64,000 nucleotides of DNA. Origin: Bugula neritina. Taxonomy: Eukaryota > Bryozoa > Gymnolaemata > Cheilostomatida > Bugulidae. Below, in pieces: positions 33,843 through 46,100 of this stretch. The DNA lies in assembly GCA_964035545.1 (NCBI GenBank), contig OZ037770.1:7889473-7953472 (forward strand), written 5' to 3'. A program made the translations under genes and the position numbers. Numbering within the stretch: position 1 is the first letter of the stretch; each line of letters opens with the position of its first letter. The notes beneath the pieces were generated by a model, which was not told the DNA's origin, ran no database searches, and was given only the letters and a program-made list of their open reading frames with translations.

Positions 33843-36800
33843 ATGGCTAGTGTCCGAAAAAACAAACGCTCAAAGCACCAGGTAAGGTTCCATTATTGTG
33901 ATTATACGATAATTACAACGTTTTGTTTTATGACAAACATTTAATTTTATAGTTGTACTTTAATAATCATAATGATATAAATTAAAATATACTAATAGTA
34001 ATAGTAATAGTAATACTTATACTTAGTCTTACAGTAACAGTTACAGTTATACTCAGTAAATTACTATTACTATTACTGTATTACTATTAGTATTAGTATC
34101 ACTATTAGTATTACTATTACTCAGTAATAGTAGTACTACTAGTAATAGTAACTGTAAGACTCATAACTCCTAAGTCATAGTCATACTCATACTGACAGTG
34201 ACACTGTCACAGCCCAACAGTCACAGCCCAACAGCCACAGGCACAGCCTACAGGCAACAGCTACAGCTACTGCAAGTTTCGTCTAAAATTATTTTGTTTC
34301 TACTAATTAATCATTTACTTTTACTTTTAGTAACTTGATAAGTTCAAGTTTTACTAAATCTAATACTAATACTAATAGTAATATTAATAGTAGCAGCAAT
34401 AGTAAACACTTACAGTAAAATTAAATGTAATACTAAGTCTAATAGTAATACTAATAGTAATACTCATAGTAATACTCATAGTAATAGTAATAATAATACT
34501 ATGTCTAATGGTAAATGGTAATGTAATTACTAAACAATAATTATACTCGCTGAATGATGTATAATAATATTAATATAATACTTTTTTTTTAATCATTAGG
34601 AATTAGAGTTTAGACTTAGTGATTAGATTAGTCTTATCAATTAATAAGTTCTGTTACATAATGATAATTAAAATAAAAATATTGGATCTAATATAAAATA
34701 TAAATCATTAATTGATTAAAATGATTTAAATAATAAAATATTTATGTTGTTATAAAATAGTTGATATAAATATAAAATAATAAATGTAATTATATTTATA
34801 TAAATATGGAAATAAAGTAACATCCACAATAGTTTTAATGATTAAAGTTAAATAATTAAATTTATTAATTAAATGTAATAATAATAGTAAAAAGTAATAA
34901 TATTATTCCTTATGACTATGCTCATTTGTTACTGCTCTACTATTTCCCTATTGTCAATTTGTAGTTCCCAGTAGAAAATTGTTGATCTTGAGCTGCTACC
35001 AATAGTTATGTTGTTTCATTTTTAACCATCCAAATTCTAACCAGTTCTATGAGTATGTTATTTTTCTTCTCTTCTAATTTACTAATTTAAATTTCTAGTG
35101 CTACTGCTGTTTTTTCCTTTAGACAGTTATTCAATACTGTGTCTACACTCATACATGTTCTCTTTGTGTAATATGCCATGCTGCATTCTGTAATCCTTAC
35201 ACGTTCTTCAATACGCTCACTTTTTTCTATCTTTTCTTGCTCTTGGGTAAAGTGCATATTAACTGTCATTATCTTTCTAATTAGTGTTGTATTGTGAGTA
35301 GTTGTAAAATAGGCTCCAAGTGGTGACTCATGTAACTTCTCTTTCAATTAACTCGTTTCGCACTAAACTCTGATTCTAATGACCAACATCTAATTACTAG
35401 TCTAGTTTCCTGCCATTAGACAGAACACGTCTGCTAGTTTCATGACTCTGCCGTTTGCTTGGTCGAAATGTCTTTCGTAAGCTTACTTTGCACTTCTATC
35501 TCAGCCGCTGAGTAAAGTAGTTGTTGACTTCAAAATACTGAAAGAATGTATCTTTTCACTGCATATAAGAGTTTTATATAACTTTTTAGAATAATATTTT
35601 AGTTCAAATCCTATGCTAGACATATCTATTCAAAAATGAATACAGGCTTGAAGTCATGTTCATTTCTTGCTCCTTTGTATTTATATTCCACCCTTCTCGA
35701 AATGATTTCAATTTAGTACAGATATTGATGCCCTGCTTAGTACATCAGTATGAGTTTTATTTGTCCACTTTCCATTAACTGCTTAGAAAGTGGAAGATTT
35801 ATACAGCAATTTGATACTATACTAATGATTTTTGCATTGCCACTAAAGTATTAAGTCAGCAAGGTCTTGGAATTGCCCAATGTACTGCAAAAAATACTCA
35901 AAAGCTAAAAGCATAGTGCAACTTATTTAATGTTTGAGTTATCTTCTTTGTAATAAGGGTAAACAACTCCAAGTTTAATTCCTAAAATATACTAATTTTA
36001 ATGCATTTACATTATATAAGAGAAATAAGATTATATTATAAAATAATATAATGTAGGGTTAATCAACCAGATAATTGTACAGTAGCTATGACCCTATTAT
36101 AACGTAACAGTTTTTATACAAAAAATTATTTTTATTATATTGATGATGATAAGTGATAATTATACTTGCATTAGTGATATTCCTAAGTAGTAAATGTTAG
36201 ATTTAGTAGTGTTTAAACATTTTGATACATGAACTAGTCTAAACTGTAAAGAAAAGATCTTTCAGCTGCAACCCTAACTCATTATACCTACAAGTTTATA
36301 TGTACTACTAGTTGTGTCTGATACCTACTACACTAGGTAGAGAATACCTCACAATATAGCACTCTAAAGTAATCAAATTAGTAAAAATATTTCTATTCTG
36401 GCTTGTGTCTTCTTTTAGGAAATCTTTCTAATCAGTTTTTACAAAATATTTGTTTATATCTTATAATATCTCACAATAATGCTGTCTCCTTAATGTTTTT
36501 CAACATACAATACTTGCCATAGCTTTGCTTGTGTGTTGACATAATTTTCAGACTACAAATAATAATGGTCAAAATTTGTGGTGACCAAAGTTTATAAACT
36601 TTATGTACAACATTTGTAGCCCTATATTACAAAACCTCTAATTAAATAGTTAGAGCTCTAAACTATACTACTATAACTATAATACTATAAACTACAATTT
36701 GATATTTAAAATAATTTGAAAGGAACTATGTTACTTGTGTTCTACGTTATACTTACATGGTAAGCAACTTAACCATATTATTCCAACTTAAGTTGTGAGA

Positions 36801-39800
36801 TTTCTATACCATCTGTTGTAACGTACAGTAGGCGAAGGTATATTATATGATCACTCACTTGGTGTGATGTGAACCGTATCCAGACACTGCATGGTTAAGC
36901 CACGTGTATCAAACTATTACTATGCAACTTATTGGTGGTTATTAGCGAGCTCCTTCAACCACTGCGTGCAGTACTTAGCATACTACCACTAGGATACAGT
37001 ACTTGGTGTTTAGTACACAACTACTGCCACAGTAGCAATAGACTATATTCTATAAAGCTGTACAGAAACGAAATATAGTCAACTACTTTGACAATGTCTT
37101 GCTGCGATTCTCATAGTAATCATAATAATCATCATATGTTATATGTAAGTAACTCATACTACTGAATCTGTTGAGAGTAATCCTTATTTTGTATTAGATA
37201 GTACCTACGTTCTGTATGCTATAATATAATAGTAATTTATATTATATAATATTTTATATGTATCATAGCATAGTGTTGTAAAACTCACTCAATGAGATGA
37301 CCATTTGACAGACTCTAACTCTTATTATTTGGAAGTGTTAAAATAGACATTTTTGTTAAAATGCTGTTTCTCAAATATATTCAAGTTTTTCTTACTACTA
37401 AAATATACAAGTCCTAAAGTAATGAAGTCCTAAAGTACTTGGTGTCCAAGTCTTCAAGTGACATAGTTCTGAAACACTCAAGTTTACAATTCTTGGGGGT
37501 CTTTTGCCACACAATATTTCTTATATTTCCAAAAGCGTGTGGTTTTCAAGTTATCAAAAAATTGACAAAAAAACTAAAATATAAAGTTTTGTAATACAAA
37601 GTATGACTGTATCACATGAGTACACTTTAATATACTCTACACTCTGCTACAGGATGATGATGTTGATGAACTGAAACCCGACAAGAGAGACTATGCTGTG
37701 GCCCAATACTTACATAATAAACTGCCTCCACGGGTAGGCGACTTGCATGGCATGGAAGTGAGCTGCTTCTTTGGTGAGTGCAGACACCTCTTGATTGTCA
37801 GTCATGTTTGAGTGATCGTAATCCAAGACAGTTTAGTGTCTGCTTGGAATACTTTTAGCAATAATATGTGTATAATGCATGGATTAAGCTGTAATAACTC
37901 ATTGTAAACAATTGCTTTATATAATATGTCACGTGTAATATTATGTAAAAAAATATATTACATATAGTTATATATAATTTATAAAATTATATATAATATT
38001 ATGTACATTATATATAATATATTATTTGTATAATAATATTATGTATGTACTATATTATGTATGTACTATATTATGTATATACTATATTATTCACGTCACA
38101 GCTGAGGATGCAGTAAACTGCCTACTCGACTCCCCCTGGGCTAGTGGTGATGAATGCATATTTACCGACCGACGTTCCGTCATGGAGTTCTGTAACCTTC
38201 TGATTGCGAAAGAGCTCTTCCATAGAGCTGTTTTGGCAAAGCGAAGGCAGAAACCTAAGGCTATAGATGGCAATGATACGCCAGGAGAGAGCGGGACGGA
38301 GGTACGTATTTCTGTCTCTACTCTCAATTATTCTCCGGTGATGTGGCACAGAATATGAGTCTAGCTTGTGTTGGTGACAGCTCATTTATCATGTGCATTC
38401 TGTCCTGTACCAACAGGAAACGTGAGAATTGTTACGGAGATGGTTATTTTCCTATTAGCATGTATTGATTGTGCACAAGTATCATCACATTGTATGGAAG
38501 TAGTTATATGGCTTTGTTCAGCTGAATGTATAATAAACTGTCTGTAATGTAACTGCTAGAGTGTGCTGCGATGAGAGACACCTGTTACATGGTGTCAATA
38601 CTGCACGTGTCAGGAAATACTTGTGCAATGGCCACCCAAGATGTTAGCAGCAGGCCACCCAGGAGTGGCTTTAAAGCTGTAGGTCTAGAAGGCCGGTTGT
38701 ATTAGTTTCTCATTGAAGTAATAGGATCTGATAGAATGAATTTTGACCAGCAAAGAGCAGCTCTGCATTTGTTCTTCGTCCAAATATCCAGACACTAGAA
38801 GATGGTATGTGGACATGGAAGTGAACTGCTTTAGAATGTATTTGACAAGTTCTAGAAGATTCCAGAGTGTCAGTTGTGTTGGTCTCTTCCCAGTGTTCAT
38901 GTTTAGACGTATAGTACAGCAGACGTATAGTACAGCAGACGTATGGTACGGCAGACGTATAGTACAGCAGACGTATAGTACGGCAGACGTATAGTACAGC
39001 AGACGTATAGTACAGCAGACGTATAGTACGGCAGACGTATAGTACGACAGACGTATAGTACGGCAGACGTATAGTACGGCAGACGTATAGTACGGCAGAC
39101 GTATAGTACAGCAGTCACTTACTCATAACCTTCTCATTGCAGGGCAAGAAGAAGAAAAAATCCAAACGAAAAGAAGGTGAAGATTCAAAATCAGAAGAGA
39201 AGAGCAAAAAAAGTGAAGTCAAAAAAGTGAAAAAGCTGAAGCTAGAAATGAGTGAAGACCAGACATTCGTCGATGGCCGAGAGGTGAGTGCCTGTAACTT
39301 AGCCTGGGGTAGCCTGGCCTGGGGTGACCTGGCCTGTGGTAGAGTAGCCTGACCTGGGGTGGAGCCTAGCATCTAGTAGAATAGCCTGGGTGTAAGCTAT
39401 GCATGTTATGGTAACTGCATATGGTTTGTAAATCTCAGTGTTTTTGTCCAACACAATGGTTGTTCTCTTGTAATACTCATTTTATTCTAGTGTAATACTC
39501 ATTTTATTCTAGTATAATACTCAGTTTATTCTAGTATAATACTCAGTTTATTCTAGTATAATACTCAGTTTATTCTAGTATAATACTCAGTTTATTCTAG
39601 TATAATACTCAGTGTATTCTAGTATAATACTCAGTTTATTCTAGTATAATACTCAGTTTATTCTAGTATAATACTCAGTTTATTCTAGTATAATACTCAG
39701 TTTATTCTAGTGTAATACTCAGTTTATTCTAGTATAATACTCAGTTTATTCTAGTATAATACTCAGTTTATTCTAGTATAATACTCAGTTTATTCTAGTA

Positions 39801-42093
39801 TAGTACTCAGTTTATTCTAGTATAGTACTCAGTTTATTCTAGTATAATACTCAGTTTATTCTAGTGTAATACTCAGTTTATTCTAGTATAATACTCAGTT
39901 TATTCTAGTGTAATACTCAGTTTATTCTAGTATAGTACTCAGTTTATTCTAGTATAGTACTCAGTTTATTCTAGTATAGTACTCAGTTTATTCTAGTATA
40001 GTACTCATTGTGATCTGTTGTAGCCATTTGTGTGGATATATGAACCGGTGTCTTGGACAAAGTGGCTCATAGGTTTCGGTATATGTAAGTATCTTGTTTA
40101 TATGATTAGCTATTAGGTAAAGGTTGACTTTACTGCATTACATTACAATATATTATGGTCTATTTAGCTATATATTTTATACTAATGAAACTGTAGCCAT
40201 TGCACTATATTATTCAGTATATAATATGTACTATAACCATTATATTACTCAGTATTTAATATGTACTATAACCATTATATTACTAAGTAGTAAATACATA
40301 ATAAATACCCTTTGTATTCTATTACTAAGTAATATAGTGTATTAAAACTGTAGTATTTGGTGCTGTGGCTCTGTGTTGCTATCCACTGTGGCCTGACTGG
40401 ATGAGAATGGCAGTTTACTATCTCAGTTTATGTGGAGCTGGTTTCCTTGGAGTTATTCTCTCTCTTGCCATATGTAAGTATGACACCCGAGTACTGTGTT
40501 ATAGCATAGATGTAGTTTACTGTATACTTCAGTGCACTATACTGTATATTTCAGTACACTATACTGTATACTTCAGTACATTATACTGTATACTTCGGTA
40601 CACTATACTGTATACTTCAGGCCATTATACTATATACTTCGGGCTATTATACTGTATACTTCGGTAAATTATACTATATACTTCAGTACATTATACTGTA
40701 TACTTCAGTACATTATACTGTATACTTCAGTACATTATACTGTATACTTCAGTACATTATATTATATACTTCAGTACATTATACTATATACTTCTGTACT
40801 GTGTGTTTTCTATGATCTATTGCTTGTTTTAGTGCGTTACGTCGTATGGGGAATTGTCTACGCACTCTCTATGGGTAAACACAGCTTCTTCCTTTTCCCC
40901 AACCTAACAGAAGACTGTGGCTTCTTTGAATCCTTTGTTCCTGTATATGAGTACAATAAAGTTGGCGAAGAAAAAGAAAAAAAGTCAAAGAAAAATAAAG
41001 GTGAGCTTTCTGCACAGTTTCTGGTCCAAGTTACTCTTTTGAATTAATTGTTGTCACGACTCAGTAGTCACTGATGGTAATTCTAGAGTCCTGAATTGAT
41101 ACTCTGATTGGATATTGTAAAGAAGGTGTAATGGGAAGATAACTTTAACTTCTTCATTTATTACCGTCGACATGTAGTGTTGGAAGGCAAATCTGCATGA
41201 TTTTTACTTCTAGTTGCATTCTAGCCTCTACAGTTAGCTTCGTCTTTGTTTATAGTGTTTGATAGTTTTGTATCTGCCAGTTTATTTGGTGACTAGTTGC
41301 ACGTTTTTGTGGGTAGAACGTGTACAAACAGAGAGTTAGTGAGTCATGAATAAGTGGGCAGAATATAAATATAATGCAGAGAGTGAGTGGATAGGATGAG
41401 AATAGACGGGGAGAGAGTGGGTAAGGAGAGGGTGCATAAGTAGAGAGAGGGGGGGGAGGGAGGGAGGGGAGAGAGAGAGTGGGTGGATAGGGAGTGAGTG
41501 GAATAGGGAGGGAGAGTGGGTGGATAGGGAGAGAGTGGGTGGATAGGGAGAGAGTGGGTGGATAGGGAGAGAGTGGGTGGATAGGGAGAGAGTGGCTAGG
41601 GAGAGAGAGGGAGAGGGGAGAGAGAATGGGTGGATAGGGAGAGAGTGGCTAGGGAGAGAGAGGGAGAGGGGAGAGAGAGTGGGTGGATAGGGAGAGAGTG
41701 GATAGGGAGAGAGAAAGAGGATAGTGGATAGGAAGAGAATAGGTGACTGCGTTGATCACAAATCAGTTGCTTAAAGCTTGAAATAAACTGATTGAACTTT
41801 TTACTTTGTCTGTTGGATCTACCCTGACAGTTACTCAGCACAGTTGGTTGAGTTTACCTTCTTCTGTGTAGCAACAAGCTGTTTTCTCTGCTCACGTGCT
41901 TCATCTCTTCTCTTGTTTTACAGCTAAAGAGGCTGAAGAGGAGACTACTTCCACAGAGCTTGCTTCAGGTGACAGTGCTGTTGACCCACCTATTGATGAT
42001 GCGGGTGCTGGCGGTAAAGATGGAGATACTGGTAGTGAGAACAGTCAGCCTTCTGATTTTGAAGTAATTCAAGATTCAGAGATTACCTCCTAA
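33843..42093 (+). CDS. SEC62: SEC62, ER protein translocation subunit, 8 exons
   Basis: ER membrane partner of SEC61/SEC63 in post-translational translocation; vertebrate SEC62 is also an ER-phagy receptor. Exons: 33843-33881, 37653-37773, 38102-38301, 39143-39283, 40024-40084, 40354-40473, 40833-41000, 41924-42093; 1020 nt, 339 aa, all phases close. The cytosolic N-terminus has the family pattern (YAVAQYLHNKLP; NCLLDSPWAS; IFTDRRSVMEFCNLLIAKELFHRA), then a Lys-rich linker and the DQTFVDG motif. Two membrane segments follow: about residues 180-200 (WLIGFGILFGAVALCCYPLW) and about 205-235. HSFFLFPNLTEDCGFFESF is the conserved post-membrane block. The acidic tail ends with SDFEVIQDSEI, matching the position of the vertebrate LC3-interacting motif. 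Start chosen: first ATG, a basic Sec62-like N-terminus ending at a clean donor. Confidence 0.96.
33882..37652 (+). other. 3.8-kb first intron of SEC62
   Basis: No gene was recognised inside. Tract 33990-34560 is the dispersed TAGTAATAC low-complexity type; 34195-34275 is a short CACAGCCCAACAG-like imperfect repeat. An 86-codon minus ORF at 35087-35347 has no recognisable family. The rest is AT-rich unique sequence. Confidence 0.55.
38905..39112 (+). repeat. 16-bp intronic minisatellite (AGACGTATAGTACAGC)
   Basis: Thirteen copies in the SEC62 intron, ending 30 bases before the acceptor of exon 39143. Units alternate between GTACAGC and GTACGGC. Confidence 0.92.
39474..40012 (+). repeat. 22-bp intronic minisatellite (TAGTATAATACTCAGTTTATTC)
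   Basis: About 24 highly uniform copies in the SEC62 intron, ending about 12 bases before the acceptor of exon 40024. Variants are TAGTGTAATAC and TAGTATAGTAC, clustered in blocks, which shows recent block duplication. Confidence 0.93.
40515..40797 (+). repeat. 22-bp intronic minisatellite (TATACTTCAGTACATTATACTG)
   Basis: About 13 copies in the next SEC62 intron, before the acceptor of exon 40833. Each unit contains TATACTTCAG, an acceptor-like string. Confidence 0.9.
41390..41735 (+). repeat. Purine-rich GGGAGAGAGTGGGTGGATA array with G-quadruplex core
   Basis: About 340 bp on the plus strand almost free of C, in the last SEC62 intron. It consists of 19-bp-like units, and 41449-41469 carries runs G8, G3, G3 and G4 separated by single A residues, a textbook quadruplex motif. 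The tract is also suited to triplex (H-DNA) formation. Confidence 0.9.
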
Positions 42094-42239
42094 AGTAGAG
42101 TTGGTAGCTCTTCGTCTTAATGCATCCGTCGTTATTTTTAATTTATAAAATATAATAAGCAATACTATATCGGCAATGTCTTTTAAATTTTATTTTATCT
42201 TTTGTTGTTTTGTTAACTCTCTTATCTTACTGGAAACAG

Positions 42240-42245
42240 AATAAA
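42240..42245 (+). terminator. SEC62 poly(A) signal
   Basis: AATAAA, 147 bases after the SEC62 stop. Confidence 0.65.
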
Positions 42246-43126
42246 ATTAACTAATCAAATTGGTTTCTATATTCATGGACTTATCAATCAGAAATGTGAT
42301 TTGATTTGCTTAGCACCATATTGGCATAATTACTGTTTGTGTAGCAGCATTTCTTTTTTAAATCGGCAATTTTTCTACTATGTCAATAGGCATCATCTGC
42401 CACATTACAGCCCTCATGCACTCAGTAAACTATTGCTATGAAAGATGTATTGCCCCTTCCCCCCCAAACATTAACACCATTAATAACACCAGCTATTCTG
42501 TGCCACTGGAGAAGTAAATTATATTTGATAAATCTACAGACTTCTAGTTTGTCTTGTACCAAGTTTATGTAATAATATATAAAGTACATAATATAACATG
42601 ATAGGCACTGGCTATCTAATGCTTGATAAGATGTATTTCTAAAACTGCATGTAATAGAGGGAAATTGTTTCAAAATTTATATCAATATAATAATATAAGC
42701 ACATATTTGTACAAGTAAAATACATCTATACAAACATAGTATATGCTGTAACCTTTAACCAATTAACATAGAGATAGCATGTGCGAAAAGCTTACAAAAT
42801 GACAGATGCAAAGAATTGCCCACCATGACAGAGTTAGCTGTCCAGCATGGTTATTCATAAGATTGTCTGTAAATTCAACCTCTAAAGTCTAAACAAACGA
42901 GTGGAGGGTTTAGCAAGCGCTATCTTTTAAGATGGAAGGTTTATGTACATAACACTGCTGTATATATCCTAGTGTTAGTTATGAGTATAAAGCTTTTGGT
43001 GAGAGTTTACTTCTCCCATCATCCTTATACTTCTCATGTTCTCATGTAATTGAACTCTCACAGACATGTAAAACATACAACACGACAGCCATCCTGGTCT
43101 AGGTTAAAAGTTCCTATCTAGACAAA
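42246..43126. other. Intergenic DNA between convergent SEC62 and the Lys-rich gene
   Basis: No gene was recognised. It should contain the 3' UTR of the minus-strand gene ending at 43127; no canonical AATAAA close to that stop was found. Confidence 0.45.
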
Positions 43127-46100
43127 TCATTTAGAGAGAAATTTGTCAATCCGCTTCTTGTAAGCACCATTCTGTTTTTGCAAGCGTTTGAGTATTTTTT
43201 GATCCAGTTTGGCTGTCTTCTTTTGATTGAGAATTTGAGCCATTCTTGCTTTGGCCACAGATACTGGCTTTTCTATGCCGAGAGTCACTCCAGTTCTGGC
43301 TATGATGTATTGCAGGTCCGTATCACACACTTTATCTAGCACATCAATGTATGGGCCAAAGTCCTTCCGCTCAGATTTGCTAATAAAAAATATCAGAAAG
43401 ACAAATTAAAAGTAGAAAAGAGAGTTAACGTACAGTAAATAAATACAAGACAGTGTTGTATTTTAAACCAATTTCAAGAGATTTGTGCTAGAGATAAGAG
43501 AGATCGTTTTAGATAATGTAAAACATCACGGCAGCTTATGCAAGATGGCAGATTGAAGTAAATCATAAGTTTTGTTAAAGCAAGTAAATGTAAATATTTC
43601 ATACAATGTTGCATTTTAAATATGTTCCAAGAAATTGTGCTAAAAATAAGAGATATTGTACAATGTCATGGTAACAAGAAGCAGAAACTGCAGGACATGT
43701 TCTAAAACTTTTGACCCCACTGAGAGTCGAAGCCGAGACCTCCGGCTTGCAAGCAGCGGCACACTAACCATTGTACCACAGGGACTACTGGGTAAATACA
43801 ACACTACACGTGTCTCTGTAATGTGCCATCAGCCACCACAGAGTCTATAAGAATAGTGCTATAGTGTGGGTCCCAATAGCTCAAGTACCTACCTCTTTTT
43901 GCTAGATTTGTGAGGCTTTGCATAGACTATCAACGAATCCCCTGTTTTTTCCTTTTTCGCTTCAGCTTTTAGTTTACCTAGAGACGGCCATGAAGGCTAT
44001 AAAGTAAGAAATAAAGTTACTTTAGTAAGAGTTATTATTTTGCTATATTGATATTGTTGGACATACTAAACTGGCAGTGCTTTTGAGAAACTGCATAAAA
44101 TACTACTCAGTTTAAGCTTAAGTCAATTCTAAAATATATTTTACATTTAACTCTCTAAGCAATTTGTAACAATTTAGGCTATAATACATGTTTCATGAAT
44201 CTAAAATGTGCCTTGTATAATATAATATCTACACGATATAAACAGTTATCATTTAAAACAGCTTTGGTTACAATATGGCTTGCTCACTTTGCTATTGATA
44301 CCAAATTGATAGAACAGATATTGCACTTACTAGTTTTCTTTAATTACCAAAAATGATGCATTTCTAAGCATCTACAAGCGTCTCCCAGCACCACTCACCT
44401 TAGACTCAGAGTCCTTGCTCCTGCTGTTACTCGGGATCTCTGGCAAAACTTTGTACGGAGACAAGTTGCGCTTTTCTGAAGCAGCCAGCTGGTCTTGTCT
44501 CGACTTTCTTTCTTCTGGTTCTGTTTTTTCCATAACAGGCGGAGCAACTGGTGCTGGCACCACTACTGGCAAATCTAAACAAAACCAAACCGCCTGTACG
44601 CCTTCTACCAAGCAACACTATTTTGACAAAAAATGTTGCTTAATTTTACTTTATTTCTGCCACATTGGTACAACTTTCAAGGTTAATAGTTAGCATTTTT
44701 ATGTGAATACTGTTGCAACTATTTCAACAGCTTTAGGTATATCAGTCAGTGTCTGGTGAAAATGGCACTGGTAATAATGGCACAAGTGGCAAAGCACGTA
44801 AAAATGGCACATTTTCAATATTAGGGTTTTGGGGGTTTGGAATGGGAGGCTTGAGTTTGGGGTTTTGGAAAATATAACATCAGTTTGCCATTCTTACCTA
44901 CCTTCCATTTGTGCCATTATTACCGTGTCATTATTATCTGTGTCATTATTACCTGTGCCATTTTTACTTGTGTCATCTTTACCTGTGCCATTTTTAATTT
45001 AAAATTATATCAGTCTAATCTCATATTTACAAAGTAAATAAATGAGTTGATACCTTTTGGCTCATCTATGGCATGCAGCTGTTCTTTCAATTCATTTTCA
45101 CTCACAGACTGTGACGGCTGTAACTGAGCCTCAGCCTCTCTTTGAGATTTTCGAGAGTCAAGAGAAAGAGTAGACGGGTAGAATGGGCCGGCAAGAGCTG
45201 GCTTCTCGTTGACATGACTTACTTGGCTAGAGGTATCACTCTGAAGTGGGTATAGTGAGAGAATAGTATAATGATATACATGTAGATTGTAGACGATAGT
45301 GAATAGAATGTAATATAATTGAAACATAGCATGTAAAAATAGTTCGTAAACATAGAGAGCAGCAGTGGTTTAAGGGTTAGAACGTTTGACAATTGGTAAA
45401 CAATAATTCATGGCTTCAAATCCCAGTAAAGGCCATTGGAAAGAGCATTCAGTCATAATTGCTCCTGTGCCCCATCTGAATAAGCCCTTAGCCAGATTAA
45501 AAAAAAATCTTTTCATCAGGGGTTCTCACAGGACTATATGGGCTTGTGAGAGTTTTATAACGTGTAGGGTAATGCCTAACATGTAATGTAATGTGTAATG
45601 TGTATGATTTGTATAAATGTAAATGTGGGAATTTATACTTCATCTTGCTAAAGCAACTGTGAATATTATATGAACAATTGTCAGTTTTCTTAGTGAATAA
45701 CACAAAAGAAGCCATACTATTCACAATAACATTTTCGTTCTAGTTTATTAATCGATTCTATATAAAGCTTCACGTTATTTTACTGAATAGTACATATTAA
45801 TTGAGAACTAGCAAATCATTAAAGACTTAAAGTTAACAGAGTGCAACAACATATCTGTATAAACTTGTTTGATTTTATTGCTTATAGTTAGTGTAACGAA
45901 TTAGTTCATTGTATATGTACTAACAATCGCCACTAAATGACAGTGAAAGTGTTATATGGAGGTCGCTACAGATAGCTACATGTCTTTAAAATTCTTCTAT
46001 GTATAACCTGAACAACTTATAACTAACATTCTCTCAATTTATCTAAAATCAATTAGGTGTTCTTAAACTAGTAAGATATTGTGGTTAGTTAAAGACTTCA

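Noticed and set aside
35087-35347. 86-codon minus ORF in SEC62 intron 1
   Set aside because: Charged and perhaps helical, but no family, no splice partners and AT-rich surroundings; likely chance or a decayed fragment.
38905-39112. CRISPR-like array
   Set aside because: Regular 16-bp units have no unique spacers and lie in an animal intron; it is a minisatellite.
43712-43792. Functional tRNA gene
   Set aside because: A and B boxes are present, but the T stem and acceptor stem pair poorly by eye.
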